NCBI GenBank assembly: GCA_041392765.1
Contig: JAWKLL010000015.1
Location: 1-64,000 of the forward strand
Source of the DNA: Lewinella sp041392765
GTDB taxonomy: Bacteria; Bacteroidota; Bacteroidia; Chitinophagales; Saprospiraceae
Reading direction: 5' to 3'
DNA: 64,000 nucleotides
The position numbers were made by a program, and so were the translations under genes. The notes under the pieces are model-generated. The model did not search any database, had not been told where the DNA came from, and saw nothing but the letters and a program-made list of their open reading frames with translations. How positions within the stretch are numbered: the stretch's first letter is position 1; each line of letters begins with the position of its first letter. Positions 27,889 to 37,155 of this stretch are shown here, one piece after another.

Positions 27889-30208
27889 TTAGTTTTCACC
27901 CACAGCGCGTTGGGCACGCTGCATAGGGTTTTCGCCTCCACCACGGCTACCGCGCTTATACAGTTCAAAAACGGTTCATTTGTGGTTGGGCTGGGTAGTA
28001 GTTATTAGAGCGGTCGGTATCTGCTGTTTCCAAGTAGGGGTCTAAAACTATCTGCGACACTTTCTTATCCGTAGCAAACACTTTGCTTACTTCCTCTGAA
28101 TTTTTCCTCCATATCTCTGCCGGAATATGATAATCCTGAGAAGTGCCATCTTCAAACTGGAACTGGAAAATAATAGGCATTACCAACCCACCTTTATTCA
28201 CGAACGTCAGCTCATAAAAATGTTTCCCTGACTGGAGCAAAGCTCGCTCTTCGTCTGAAAGCGATTTCAGATAACGCTCATATTCTTGCTGATCAATAGC
28301 ATCTACCTTTAATGGATCGTAATCTGAATAAAAGTCGATCAATTGCGTATCGATTTCATCCTGCATTTTTTCCCTTTTGGTTGGCATAACGCGTATCGCT
28401 GATATTCTTCGGTGCAGCTTCTTGCTGCTCACGTTGCCATGCTTTTTCTACCACGGGATCTTTGGTATCGAGTTGATACCACTTCACATTTTCCAAAGCA
28501 ATATCAACATGATCTACTGTATAGAACCACCCACGCCAGAACCAATCCAAATCAATAGCGGAGGCATCTTCCATCGTTCTAAAAAAGTCGTCAGGTGATG
28601 GGTGTTTAAACTTCCACCGATTAGCATACGTTTTGAAGGCATAATCGAACAACTCGCGCCCCATAACGGTTTCACGCAAGATATTCAGTGCTGTTGCCGG
28701 CTTACCGTAAGCGTTATTACCAAACTGCAATAGAGATTCAGAATTGGTCATAATGGGTACGATATTATCTTTATTGCCACTCATGTATGGTACAATCCTA
28801 TCTGCGGGGCCACGTCGGCTGGGGTATCCCCTCTCCCACTGTTGCTCGGTAAGGTACTGCAAGAAGGTGTTTAAACCCTCATCCATCCATGTCCATTGGC
28901 GTTCATCAGAATTGACGATCATTGGGAAATAATTATGCCCTACTTCATGGATAATCACCCCTATCATACCGTATTTGATTCTATCTGAATAGGTACCGTC
29001 TTTTTCAGGTCGTCCGAAGTTGAAGCAAATCATAGGATACTCCATACCTATGGCATCTGCATGGATAGACCACGCCACTGGATAAGGATAGGGAAAGTAA
29101 AATGACTATACCACTTCAAAGTATGAGCTACCACCTTGGTAGAGTACTGCTCCCACAATGGATTACCTTCCTTTGGATACATAGACATCGCCATCACTAC
29201 ACTACCATCCGCTTGCTCTACCCCCATAGCATCCCAGATAAACTTGCGGGAAGAGGCAAAGGCAAAGTCGCGTACATTGGTGGCTTTGAAGTGCCATGTT
29301 TTTGTATCCGTCGATTTTTCTTTTTCATTCTCTCTTGCTTCATCTTCTGTCACGATTATCACCGGGTTGTTGCGCTCTTTTTTAGCCTGTTCAAACCGAG
29401 CGAATTCATCTTTATTCAGTACTTCTTTAGCATTTTGAAGCACACCCGTAGCGGCTACTTTGTGATCGGAAGGCACTGTAATCTTCACATCATAGTTTCC
29501 AAATGGCAAAGTAAATTCACCAGCCCCCAAGAACTGCTTGTTTTGCCATCCCTCATTATCGCAGTAAACAGCCATCCGAGGAAAGAACTGAGCAATGGTG
29601 TAAAGATAATTACCATCTTCTTCAAAATATTCATACCCCGAACGCCCTCCTATTTTCATGCGATCATTGATATTGTACCACCATTTTATCTTCAATTGGA
29701 CAGACGCACCCGGCGCGAGGGTCTGTGCCAAATCTACTCGCATCATGGTTTTCACCACTGTATAGGATACATCCTTGCCAGCACCATCCTTCACATACTC
29801 CAACTTAAACCCACCATCAAACCAAGGATCAAGTGACTGCAACTGCTGCGCTGACATCTTATCCTCTATATTACCCGTACGAGTTGTGTAGGTATCAGAG
29901 TCTTTTGCACGCATATTCTGGTCTAACTGTATCCACAAGTAAGGCAACGGATCAGGAGAATTATTATGATAGGTAATGGTTTCCTCCCCATACACACGTT
30001 GGGTTTCATCTTCCAATCTTAGGTTTATTTGATAGTCAGCTTGCTGCTGCCAATAGGCATGACCTGGTGCACCAGATGCATTTCTATACACATTGGGCGT
30101 AGCCAAAAGATCATACATCTGGCTAAACTTATCCACCTTACCCTGTGCAAAAACAGTGGATTGCATTAATAAAAATGCGCTAATAAGTAGTAATTGATAC
30201 GGCTTCAT
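27889..30208 (-). CDS. M1-family metallopeptidase (three frameshifts)
   Basis: Zinc metallopeptidase of about 770 residues with signal peptide (LLLISAFLLMQSTVFAQ). The N-terminal beta domain resembles M1 aminopeptidases. The zinc site is HEVGHN, with the third ligand in WMDEGLNTF. The gene runs through several frames. At 29091-29093 a run of three should be four, restoring FPYPYPVAWSIHADAIG. At 28372-28374 one extra base, or two missing, separates YANQK from EKMQDEID. At 27967-27971 five A should be four, restoring a tail RFELYKRGSRGGGENP and the end at 27889. With these corrections the protein is complete. It is exported and probably trims peptides in the periplasm. A parS-like pair lies upstream. 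Confidence 0.88.
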
Positions 30209-30257
30209 ACTTGAATATTTATTTCCAGATAAAGGTATTAAACAATGAATTAATAGT

Positions 30258-30277
30258 AATGTTCCACGTGGAACATT
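30258..30277. promoter_or_regulatory. parS-like palindrome 1
   Basis: AATGTTCCACGTGGAACATT is a perfect 20-bp palindrome. Its core TGTTCCACGTGGAACA is a form of the chromosomal ParB-binding site (TGTTnCACGTGAAACA). No other site this good was noticed in the window except its neighbour. Confidence 0.65.
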
Positions 30278-30317
30278 GCTCTCAAGTTGAAAAAATCAGC
30301 AGCGAAAACACTTAAAT

Positions 30318-30333
30318 TATTCCACGTGGAACA
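30318..30333. promoter_or_regulatory. parS-like palindrome 2
   Basis: TATTCCACGTGGAACA differs from site 1 at one position of the 16-base core. The two sites are about 58 bases apart in the gap between thrC and the M1 peptidase gene, consistent with a ParB loading region near the replication origin. Confidence 0.6.
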
Positions 30334-30334
30334 A

Positions 30335-31684
30335 TTAAGGCAATGTATTTATCATCCACGCCTTGAATTCCGCATATTCCGTACCTAACGCATAAGCCTC
30401 TTTTTGCTTGTTCGCTAATGCAGCGAGGCGGTCAGGAACGGGGGTGTCCATGCCTAAAATTCGATCCATATCCTCTTTAAACTTAGAAGGATGTGCCGTT
30501 TCCAAAACAACACCACAAGTATTCGGGTGCTCTTTTTGCCAAGCCTCCAATGCTAAATACCCCACCGCACCATGAGGATCTAGGATGTAATCGTACTTAC
30601 CATACACCTCCCTAACTGCGTCTTCCGTAGCTAAATCATCTATCCCATAGCCTATGATAATGCTTTTCATACGATTCCAGATAGCAATATCCTCGGCCAA
30701 TCCCTTGCCTTTTGCTGCTGCAAAAACATCAATCATTCGCGCAAAATTACTTGGGTTCCCTACATCCATTGCGTTAGAAATAGTTCGCACCGAAGGGCGA
30801 GGCTCGTAAACACCTCCTTCTAAATAAACAGGCACCACATCATTTACATTCGTAGCAGCAATAAAATGATGTACAGGCAAGCCCATCTGATGTGCCAATA
30901 ACCCCGCTGTAAGGTTGCCAAAATTACCGGAAGGAACACAAAACACAACTTTAGCATTGCTATCACCAGTCATATTTACCACCTGCTTCCATGCTTCAAA
31001 GTAGTAAAAAGACTGAGGTATCAACCTCGAAATATTAATGGAATTGGCAGAACTAATCCGAAATTGACTTCTCAATGATTGATCCAAGAAAGCCTGCTTT
31101 ACTAATGCCTGACAATCATCAAAGGTGCCATCTACTTCTATGGCGGTAATATTATGCCCCAGTGTCGTCAATTGCTTTTCCTGCAATGCACTCACCTTCC
31201 CTTTTGGATAAAGGATAACTACCCTAATTCCGGGTGTTTGATAAAAACCTGCTGCCACTGCCCCTCCTGTGTCACCCGAAGTAGCTACTAAAATAGTCAA
31301 GTCTTTTTCCTGATCTCTATTGAAATAGCTCATCAGTTGCGCCATGAATCGAGCACCAAAATCCTTAAACGCTAAAGACGGCCCATGAAAAAGTTCAAGT
31401 ACATACTTCTCCTTATCCAACTGCACAACGGGCGCAGGAAAATCAATGGCAGTATTCACTATCTGCTCAATATCTTCATCAGGAATAGCACCATTAAAAA
31501 GATGCTTGCACACGGCTACGCCTATTTCCTGTAAGGTCATATTGGGTAATGCTTCAAAAAAATCGGCTGGTAGCTGAGGTACTTCGTTGGGCATATACAA
31601 GCCATTATCATCTGGTAAGCCTTTGAAAACAGCTTCCTGCAAGTCAACTTGAATGTCCCTGTTTTTTGTACTGTATAAATACAT
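30335..31684 (-). CDS. thrC: Threonine synthase
   Basis: Converts O-phosphohomoserine to threonine, PLP-dependent. The lysine that binds PLP lies in FHGPSLAFKDFGARF. LVATSGDTGGAVAAGF is the phosphate-binding loop. The N terminus (MYLYSTKNRDIQVDLQEAVFKGLPDDNGLYMP) is typical. At 449 residues it is complete, unlike thrB and thrA upstream on the same strand. The order thrA-thrB-thrC is the usual threonine operon, here with a palindromic element between thrB and thrC. Confidence 0.95.
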   Translation of the reverse strand: MYLYSTKNRDIQVDLQEAVFKGLPDDNGLYMPNEVPQLPADFFEALPNMTLQEIGVAVCKHLFNGAIPDEDIEQIVNTAIDFPAPVVQLDKEKYVLELFHGPSLAFKDFGARFMAQLMSYFNRDQEKDLTILVATSGDTGGAVAAGFYQTPGIRVVILYPKGKVSALQEKQLTTLGHNITAIEVDGTFDDCQALVKQAFLDQSLRSQFRISSANSINISRLIPQSFYYFEAWKQVVNMTGDSNAKVVFCVPSGNFGNLTAGLLAHQMGLPVHHFIAATNVNDVVPVYLEGGVYEPRPSVRTISNAMDVGNPSNFARMIDVFAAAKGKGLAEDIAIWNRMKSIIIGYGIDDLATEDAVREVYGKYDYILDPHGAVGYLALEAWQKEHPNTCGVVLETAHPSKFKEDMDRILGMDTPVPDRLAALANKQKEAYALGTEYAEFKAWMINTLP

Positions 31685-31705
31685 GTGGTTGTTGTTTTAT
31701 TATCG

Positions 31706-31879
31706 AACTTGTCTAGAAACTCCTCACATGGCTGCAAATTACTCTTTTGAGCGAATACTTCGTTGGCAAATCCCGATAGCTATCGGGACTCATTATGCGC
31801 TGCATAACTTCGTTTTTGCCGCCTCGTTTTCACTCAAAATAGTTAATTTTCGCTCGATGCAGGAATTTCTAGACAAGTT
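31706..31879. repeat. 174-bp palindromic element with 19-bp ends
   Basis: The ends read AACTTGTCTAGAAACTCCT and, reversed, AACTTGTCTAGAAATTCCT (one mismatch). Inner segments are also related (AATTACTCTTTTGAGCGAA against AATTAACTATTTTGAGTG), and the centre has CCCGATAGCTATCGGGA. It lies between thrC and the thrB/S41 chimera. It looks like a non-autonomous fold-back element. No coding content. Confidence 0.6.
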
Positions 31880-31900
31880 CAGTGAAAAAGCAAAGATAAG

Positions 31901-32283
31901 CTATTCCTTCTCTTTTCGGGCAGCAACCAATGGATTTTCTGTGCGAAGTAGTCTGACTGCCTCCTTGACCATTTCATCTTCTTGGTTCCAGATGGTGTAA
32001 AACCCTTCATCCCCATAGAATTGTCGCGCCAAGCGAGCTTTCAGAAAACGCTTCAACTCGCGCTGCGTGAAGGTATCCGTAGGCGGGGTAGCCGATTCGC
32101 CCTGCGCTTTGCCAAAGCGGACAAACTGCTGGTACATGCTCTCCGACACTTGGTATTGGCGCTGAAAAGATGCCAGCCCTTTTTCCCCAAAGGTATTGGG
32201 GTTGTCGTGGGCGTATTGCAGGATGAAAGCGGGAATGTGTTGGCGCCACCTCAGATAGCCTTCTTTCATCAGGGCCGTGTCTA
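31901..32283 (-). pseudogene. C-terminal tail of an S41 (CtpA-like) peptidase
   Basis: About 125 residues reading PLDTALMKEGYLRWRQ, then FQRQYQVSESMYQQFV, FTQRELKRFLKARLARQFYGDEGFYTIWNQEDEMVKEAV. This matches the C-terminal region of Bacteroidota S41 carboxy-terminal processing peptidases. The rest of that gene, with PDZ and catalytic domains, is missing. It follows directly on the truncated thrB at a shared YPDVEI segment, one base out of frame. It is a remnant of a separate gene. Confidence 0.65.
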
Positions 32284-32841
32284 AGGGATCTCCACATCTG
32301 GATAAACTACGGCTGCATATAGCTCGTCAGGTACGGGTAGTGCGTGTACATCTAAAGTCGCATTGTCTCGTATAAAAGTAATCCCACCCAAAAGGGAAGG
32401 AGCCACATTGTCGGCATGCCAAGCACCATCGGCAATCTCTTCACCCGCTACGGCAAACCGCAGTATCTCCATTTTAGATAAAGGTGATCCCAGCCACTCA
32501 TTGACAGCCATAACCCCAGCAGCAGCACTAGCCGCACTCGACCCTAAGCCACTACCAAAAGGCATCTTCTTGTGTATCTCCATTTCGATGGCTACCGCTG
32601 CATTATTTGTAAACTCCATCAACTGAAGCCCAGCAACGCCCGCTGTGTTCTTTACTGCTTCTAAGGGCAATTGCTTCTTGCCTGTACCTGTAATCTGGGT
32701 GATAACCAAACCGGGCTGCGTTCCTTTCTTCACAATAATTTCATCACCAGGGCCATGAATGGCAAAACCCAATATATCGAAACCCACCGCTACATTAGCA
32801 ACGGTGGCTGGCGCAAATATCCGTATAGCTACATCATCCAT
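32284..32841 (-). pseudogene. thrB: Homoserine kinase, truncated and joined to S41 tail
   Basis: GHMP kinase that phosphorylates homoserine. The N-terminal ~185 residues are clear: PATVANVAVGFDILGFAI, the phosphate-binding PFGSGLGSSAASAAAG, and EEIADGAWHADNVAPSLLGG. The usual C-terminal 120 residues are missing. At YPDVEI the sequence passes into the tail of an S41 peptidase. A shared segment at the joint points to recombination or an assembly join. Without its C-terminal half the enzyme would not work. Confidence 0.8.
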
Positions 32842-33012
32842 GAAGATGTTGTTTTGTATGGCAACCAGAAATAGTAAATCACCTAATTGCCATGATTTCT
32901 AAAAACGTTTCTGCCCTGTAAGTCCCTTCTGGGCGGAACTTATAAAATATATTTTCATTCCTAATGATTAAAATATAAAATAGTCAAACTATCATGTAAA
33001 ATAGTTAAACTA

Positions 33013-35467
33013 TTAAGACAAATATTTCCCAATAGAAATGATCTCCCAAATACGTCAAGCGGTTGTAACTTCTGCCCCAGCTCCGGTCATCGAACTACTA
33101 AGGGGCGCTCTTTGTAACGAGCCGTTGTAAAGACAATCATATTATCACTACCACTCAGGAAGTAGAATGGGCTATCCGTACCTACTGCCTCCAAGGAAAT
33201 ACGAGCCTCCCCTTTATCATTTAGGCTGGCAATCATCCGTAGCGCTTTTCCATTTTGAGCAGCCTCCGAACGCAGTCCTTCAAAGTGTGCATTGTGTGCT
33301 TCCAATTGTGTAAAGAAGTCATCCACACTACTGGCTGCCTGTACGGTGTCCGGCAAAATAGCACAATCTCTACCTGTTCCGATTCTAAGCGCAAACCTGC
33401 CTCTCGTGCCAAAATCAAAATCTTACGACGCACGTCCATACCACTTAAATCGACGCGAGGATCTGGCTCGGTATAACCCAACCGTTTGGCATCAGCCACC
33501 ACCTCACTAAAAGGACGGCTTCCGTCAAAATGATTGAAGATGTATGACATGGATCCCGATAGCACTCCTTGTATGCCTAAGATGATTGGTCGCCACTATC
33601 AATGAGGTCGTTCAAGGTAGAGATTACAGGAAGCCCTGCCCCCACGTTGGTTTCATAACGGAAAGCTACTCCCCTATTGTCGGCAATAGTTTTGAGCCGT
33701 TGGTATTGTAGATAAGACGAAGAGGTAGCAATCTTGTTGGGCGTAGAAATAGAAATACTATCATCCAATATAGATTCGTAGTAATTCGCTACCGTTTCAT
33801 TGGCCGTGTTGTCCACAAAAATACTATTGCTCAAGTTCATTCCTTTCATACGAGCAATGAAGATCGGCAAATCACTGGCAGCTTCACTGGTGCCAAGTGC
33901 ATTTTTCCAATCACCTAAATCGAGACCATCCTCTACAAAACCCATCTTTTGGTATTTGCTAGCCCCACTACCTTTATTTCCAACGACCGCTTCTCTTCAA
34001 GAATTGGGCTTGTGCTTTGATCTGTTCGAGTAAGGTACTACCGATCAAACCAACTCCTACCATAAATAGGTTGAGCACTCGGGTGTCGCTGAGGAAGAAA
34101 GCTTCATGCAAAGCATTGAGTGCTTTGGCCTCATCTGTCTTGGGAATAACGACAGAAATATTCAACTCGCTAGATCCCTGTGCGATGGCAATAATATTAA
34201 TACCGTTTTTCCTAAAGCCTGAAACAATCTCCCCGAAATACCAGCGCGATAGCGCATATTTTCACCAATGATGGCCACCACAGCCAAATCGGCCTCAACC
34301 TTCACCGGATCCACTACGCCCCGTTCTAATTCGTACTCGAACGCTTCCTCTACTACCTGCTTGGCTTTTTTGGCAGCTTGTGGTTGCACCGCAAAGCTGA
34401 TAGAATGTTCGCTAGACCCCTGTGTGATGAGAATGATATTGATACCCGACTGTGCCAGTGAGCCGAAGAGCCGAGCTGCAATCCCCGGCACCCCAAACAT
34501 ACCACTGCCCGAAAGCGTGAGTAGTGCCACATCGCTGATAGAGGAGATGCCTTTAACCGGTGCTCGGTAGGATCGGAATTATTGGAGATGTAGGTTCCTT
34601 GTAAGTTGGGTTGAACGTATTTTTGATATACAGCGGTATCTGCTTTTTCAAGGCAGGCTGTAGGGTAGGGGGATAAATCACCTTAGCACCAAAGTGCGAC
34701 ATTTCCATGGCCTCCGCGTAGGTCATGTTTTCGATGGTAAAGGCTTTTTTTACTTTGCGAGGATCGGCGGTAAGGACGCCATCCACGTCTGTCCATATTT
34801 CGATTACCTTGGCATCCAATCCTGCGGCCAGCAATGCAGCCGTATAATCCGATCCACCACGCCCAAGCGTAGTGGTCAATCCTCCTTTGGCTGAGCCAAT
34901 GAACCCTGTGACAATTTGTATCTCCGGATGCTCCGCATAATAGGTTTTAACTTTTTCATACGTCAACTCAAAATCCACTTTGGCCGAGCCGAAATTTTTA
35001 TCTCGTCTTGATAACCTTTCTGGCATCTAAGTAAGCACTTTTCACCCCCGCTTGTTGCAAGGCATGCGCAATGATATATGCCGAGTTGCGCTCACCAAAG
35101 CTAAGCACATAATCCATTGTACGGGATGCTTCTCTCACTAGGAAAATGCCATGCAGTAAATTGTGCAAGACCTCATGGTTTTGCTCCAACTCTGGCAGCA
35201 TACGCCGTTGGTTTTCTTCTGTGAGCAATTTCTTTAACCGGCATCGAGGTGTCGCTGGCTAAAGACCTCGAACAACTCACGATAGCTCTCATCGCCATTG
35301 GCAGCACGGCTACTCATCTCAATGAGCATATCTGTTACTCCGCCGAAAGCCGAAAATACCACCGTGAAGTGTTCACCTTCCGCATAGTAAGATTTTAAGA
35401 TATCAATGATTCCCCTGATGCGCTCGGGTTTGGCCACACTGGAGCCACCAAACTTCAGTACTTTCAT
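33013..35467 (-). pseudogene. thrA: Bifunctional aspartokinase/homoserine dehydrogenase, many frameshifts
   Basis: About 820 residues in origin. It begins MKVLKFGGSSVAKPERIRG (aspartokinase), runs through IGSAKGGLTTTLGRGGSDYTAALLAAGL and two ACT segments, then LFMVGVGLIGSTLLEQI (NAD-binding) and GVLSGSMSYIFNHFD with LGYTEPDPRVDLSGMDVRRKI (homoserine dehydrogenase). At least nine frame changes break it, near 35231, 35016, 34597, 34558, 34200, 33993, 33943, 33584 and 33357, plus stops at the C terminus. Most are one base lost from short repeats; two are insertions. The density is far above that of neighbours. Either the gene is decaying or the consensus is poor here. Confidence 0.85.
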
Positions 35468-35686
35468 GTTTTGTAGATTTATATCAATATTTGTTCATGG
35501 GCAAAAGTCCACGTAATTGGTTCATGGTCAGGGAAACCGTGGCAGATGCCGTCAAAAATTGGGTAAAAATATTGAAAATACACAGAATGAACTTGTCAAT
35601 AATATACGGGTTTTCCGATTGTAGGCTAAACAGTTGTATGAATACGATGCGTATAAGAAACGCTTTGAATTAAGAGACCTCTGTTT

Positions 35687-35805
35687 TTTATGCAGATTTA
35701 AAATTTTATTTATGCAAATTGAAAATATTTTTTATGCATATTTAAAATTTTATTTATGCAAAATAACTTTTTATATTATGTATATTTAATTTTTAATCTA
35801 TGTAA
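35687..35805 (+). repeat. Six 22-bp direct repeats (iteron-like) before an ATPase gene
   Basis: The motif TTTATGCAAATTTAAAATTT recurs with the ATG of each unit at 35690, 35712, 35734, 35756, 35778 and 35800, exactly 22 bases apart. The first four units have ATGCA, the last two ATGTA. The -7 promoter element sits at the next 22-base step (35822). The spacing of about two helical turns puts all copies on one face of the DNA, as for repressor or initiator binding sites. Confidence 0.75.
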
Positions 35806-35821
35806 ATCGAATTTTTAATAC

Positions 35822-35829
35822 TACCTTTG
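35822..35829 (+). promoter_or_regulatory. -7 element of the DUF4143 ATPase gene
   Basis: TACCTTTG fits TAnnTTTG and lies 17 bases before the ATG at 35846, in phase with the six upstream 22-bp repeats. The leader would be nearly absent. Confidence 0.65.
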
Positions 35830-35845
35830 CATAAAAGGCTGGTAA

Positions 35846-37011
35846 ATGAGTTTTGTAGCAAGAAACATAGAAGCGAGTATCAAAAAAATAATGAAGCAGT
35901 ATCCGATTGCTGCGCTAACAGGGCCACGTCAGTCGGGGAAGACTACCTTATTAAAAAAGCTATTTTCAGATTATCGTTATGTGTCACTTGAAAACACCGA
36001 TGCACGCACTTTTGCCACCGAAGACCCAAACGGTTTTTTACACCAATACGACCACCATGTAATTATAGATGAAGTACAACGAGTGCCATCACTATTCTCT
36101 TATCTGCAAACACGCGTGGACGAGGAAGGAGAAATGGGGCAATATATCTTATCTGGTTCTCAGAACTTTCACCTGATGGAGCAGATAACACAAAGCTTAG
36201 CGGGTAGGGTAGCTATTTTCAAGTTACTACCTTTTGATCATGAGGAACTATCTCAAGCCTCCCTGTTACCTGATAACTGGGAAACGCTCGCTATCAAAGG
36301 ATGCTACCCCGCTATCTATGACAGGAATATTGACCCGGGTGTATTTTATACCAACTATTTACAAACCTATATAAATAGGGATGTGAGCATGTTATCCAAT
36401 GTACACAATATGCGTTTGTTCAGGAATTTCATCGGCTTGTGTGCCACCCGTGTGGGTGCTATTCTAAACTTGAGCAATCTGGCACAGGATGCTGGCGTTT
36501 CCCATACCACCGCAAAAATTGGATAACCATTTTAGAAAGCAGCTATATCGTACACCTGTTACCCCCTTATTACGAGAATTTTAGCAAACGTATTATCAAA
36601 TCGCCCAAGCTGTATTTTTATGACACTGGACTAGCTGCTTTTTTGCTCGGTTTGCGTACATCCGGAGATATCATAGATTCCAACATGAAAGGTGCTCTAT
36701 TTGAAAATCTCGTTATTACCAATATGCTGAAGCTCAATGACCATCATTTCAAAATCAAGGAATATTGGTACTGGCGCGACTCTAATGGGCATGAAGTTGA
36801 TTTACTCACGCAACAAGGAGATGGGTTGGATATTTTTGAAATAAAATCAACGATGACTATCCTCCCCAAGCTATTTTCCGGTATGGACTATCTATCAAAC
36901 ATCACCCAAGGCCGGGTAAGAAATCGCACCCTTATATATGGTGGCAATGAACACTATGATAGAACACTATACCAAATACGGAATTGGAGAGGGCAAGCAG
37001 AGCTAAAATAA
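35846..37011 (+). CDS. AAA_14/DUF4143 ATPase (one frameshift)
   Basis: P-loop ATPase of about 388 residues after correction. Walker A is GPRQSGKTTLLKKL and Walker B is VIIDEVQRVPSLF. ILSGSQNFHLMEQITQSLAGRVAIFKLLPF is the family signature. The C-terminal DUF4143 region (LYFYDTGLAAFLLGL, GALFENLVITNMLK, YWYWRDSNGHEVDLLTQ) has a PD-(D/E)XK-like core. At 36514-36518 five A should be six, restoring TTAKNWITILESSYIVHLL. The function of this large family is not established; toxin-like or mobile behaviour has been suggested. Six direct repeats and a promoter precede it. Confidence 0.88.
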
Positions 37012-37059
37012 AAGGTAGCATGAATGGCTAAGCAGCGGAATCTATCTAATTTACACCAC

Positions 37060-37122
37060 TTTTCGCTTTAAAAATGTTAATGATCTAAGCGAAAAGTTGA
37101 CTTATTAATGTAGTTTTCGCTT
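37060..37122 (+). repeat. Repeats of TTTTCGCTT before the second ATPase gene
   Basis: TTTTCGCTTTAAAAATGTTA and GTTTTCGCTTAAAAATTTTA are direct repeats 54 bases apart. An inverted copy (AAGCGAAAAG, 37087-37096) lies between them. The last copy ends just before the -7 element. This repeats the layout seen before the first ATPase gene with a different sequence, so each gene appears to have its own operator. Confidence 0.55.
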
Positions 37123-37130
37123 AAAAATTT

Positions 37131-37138
37131 TAATTTTG
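37131..37138 (+). promoter_or_regulatory. -7 element of the DUF234-type ATPase gene
   Basis: TAATTTTG fits TAnnTTTG, 18 bases before the ATG at 37156. It is almost the same distance as for the upstream ATPase gene. Confidence 0.55.
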
Positions 37139-37155
37139 GTGAAAAATAATATCTG

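Noticed and set aside
31901..32841. A functional thrB-S41 fusion protein
   Set aside because: The two parts are one base out of frame, the kinase lacks its C-terminal half and the peptidase lacks its catalytic core.
35687..35805. CRISPR array
   Set aside because: The 22-bp repeats are contiguous with no unique spacers, and no cas gene is present.
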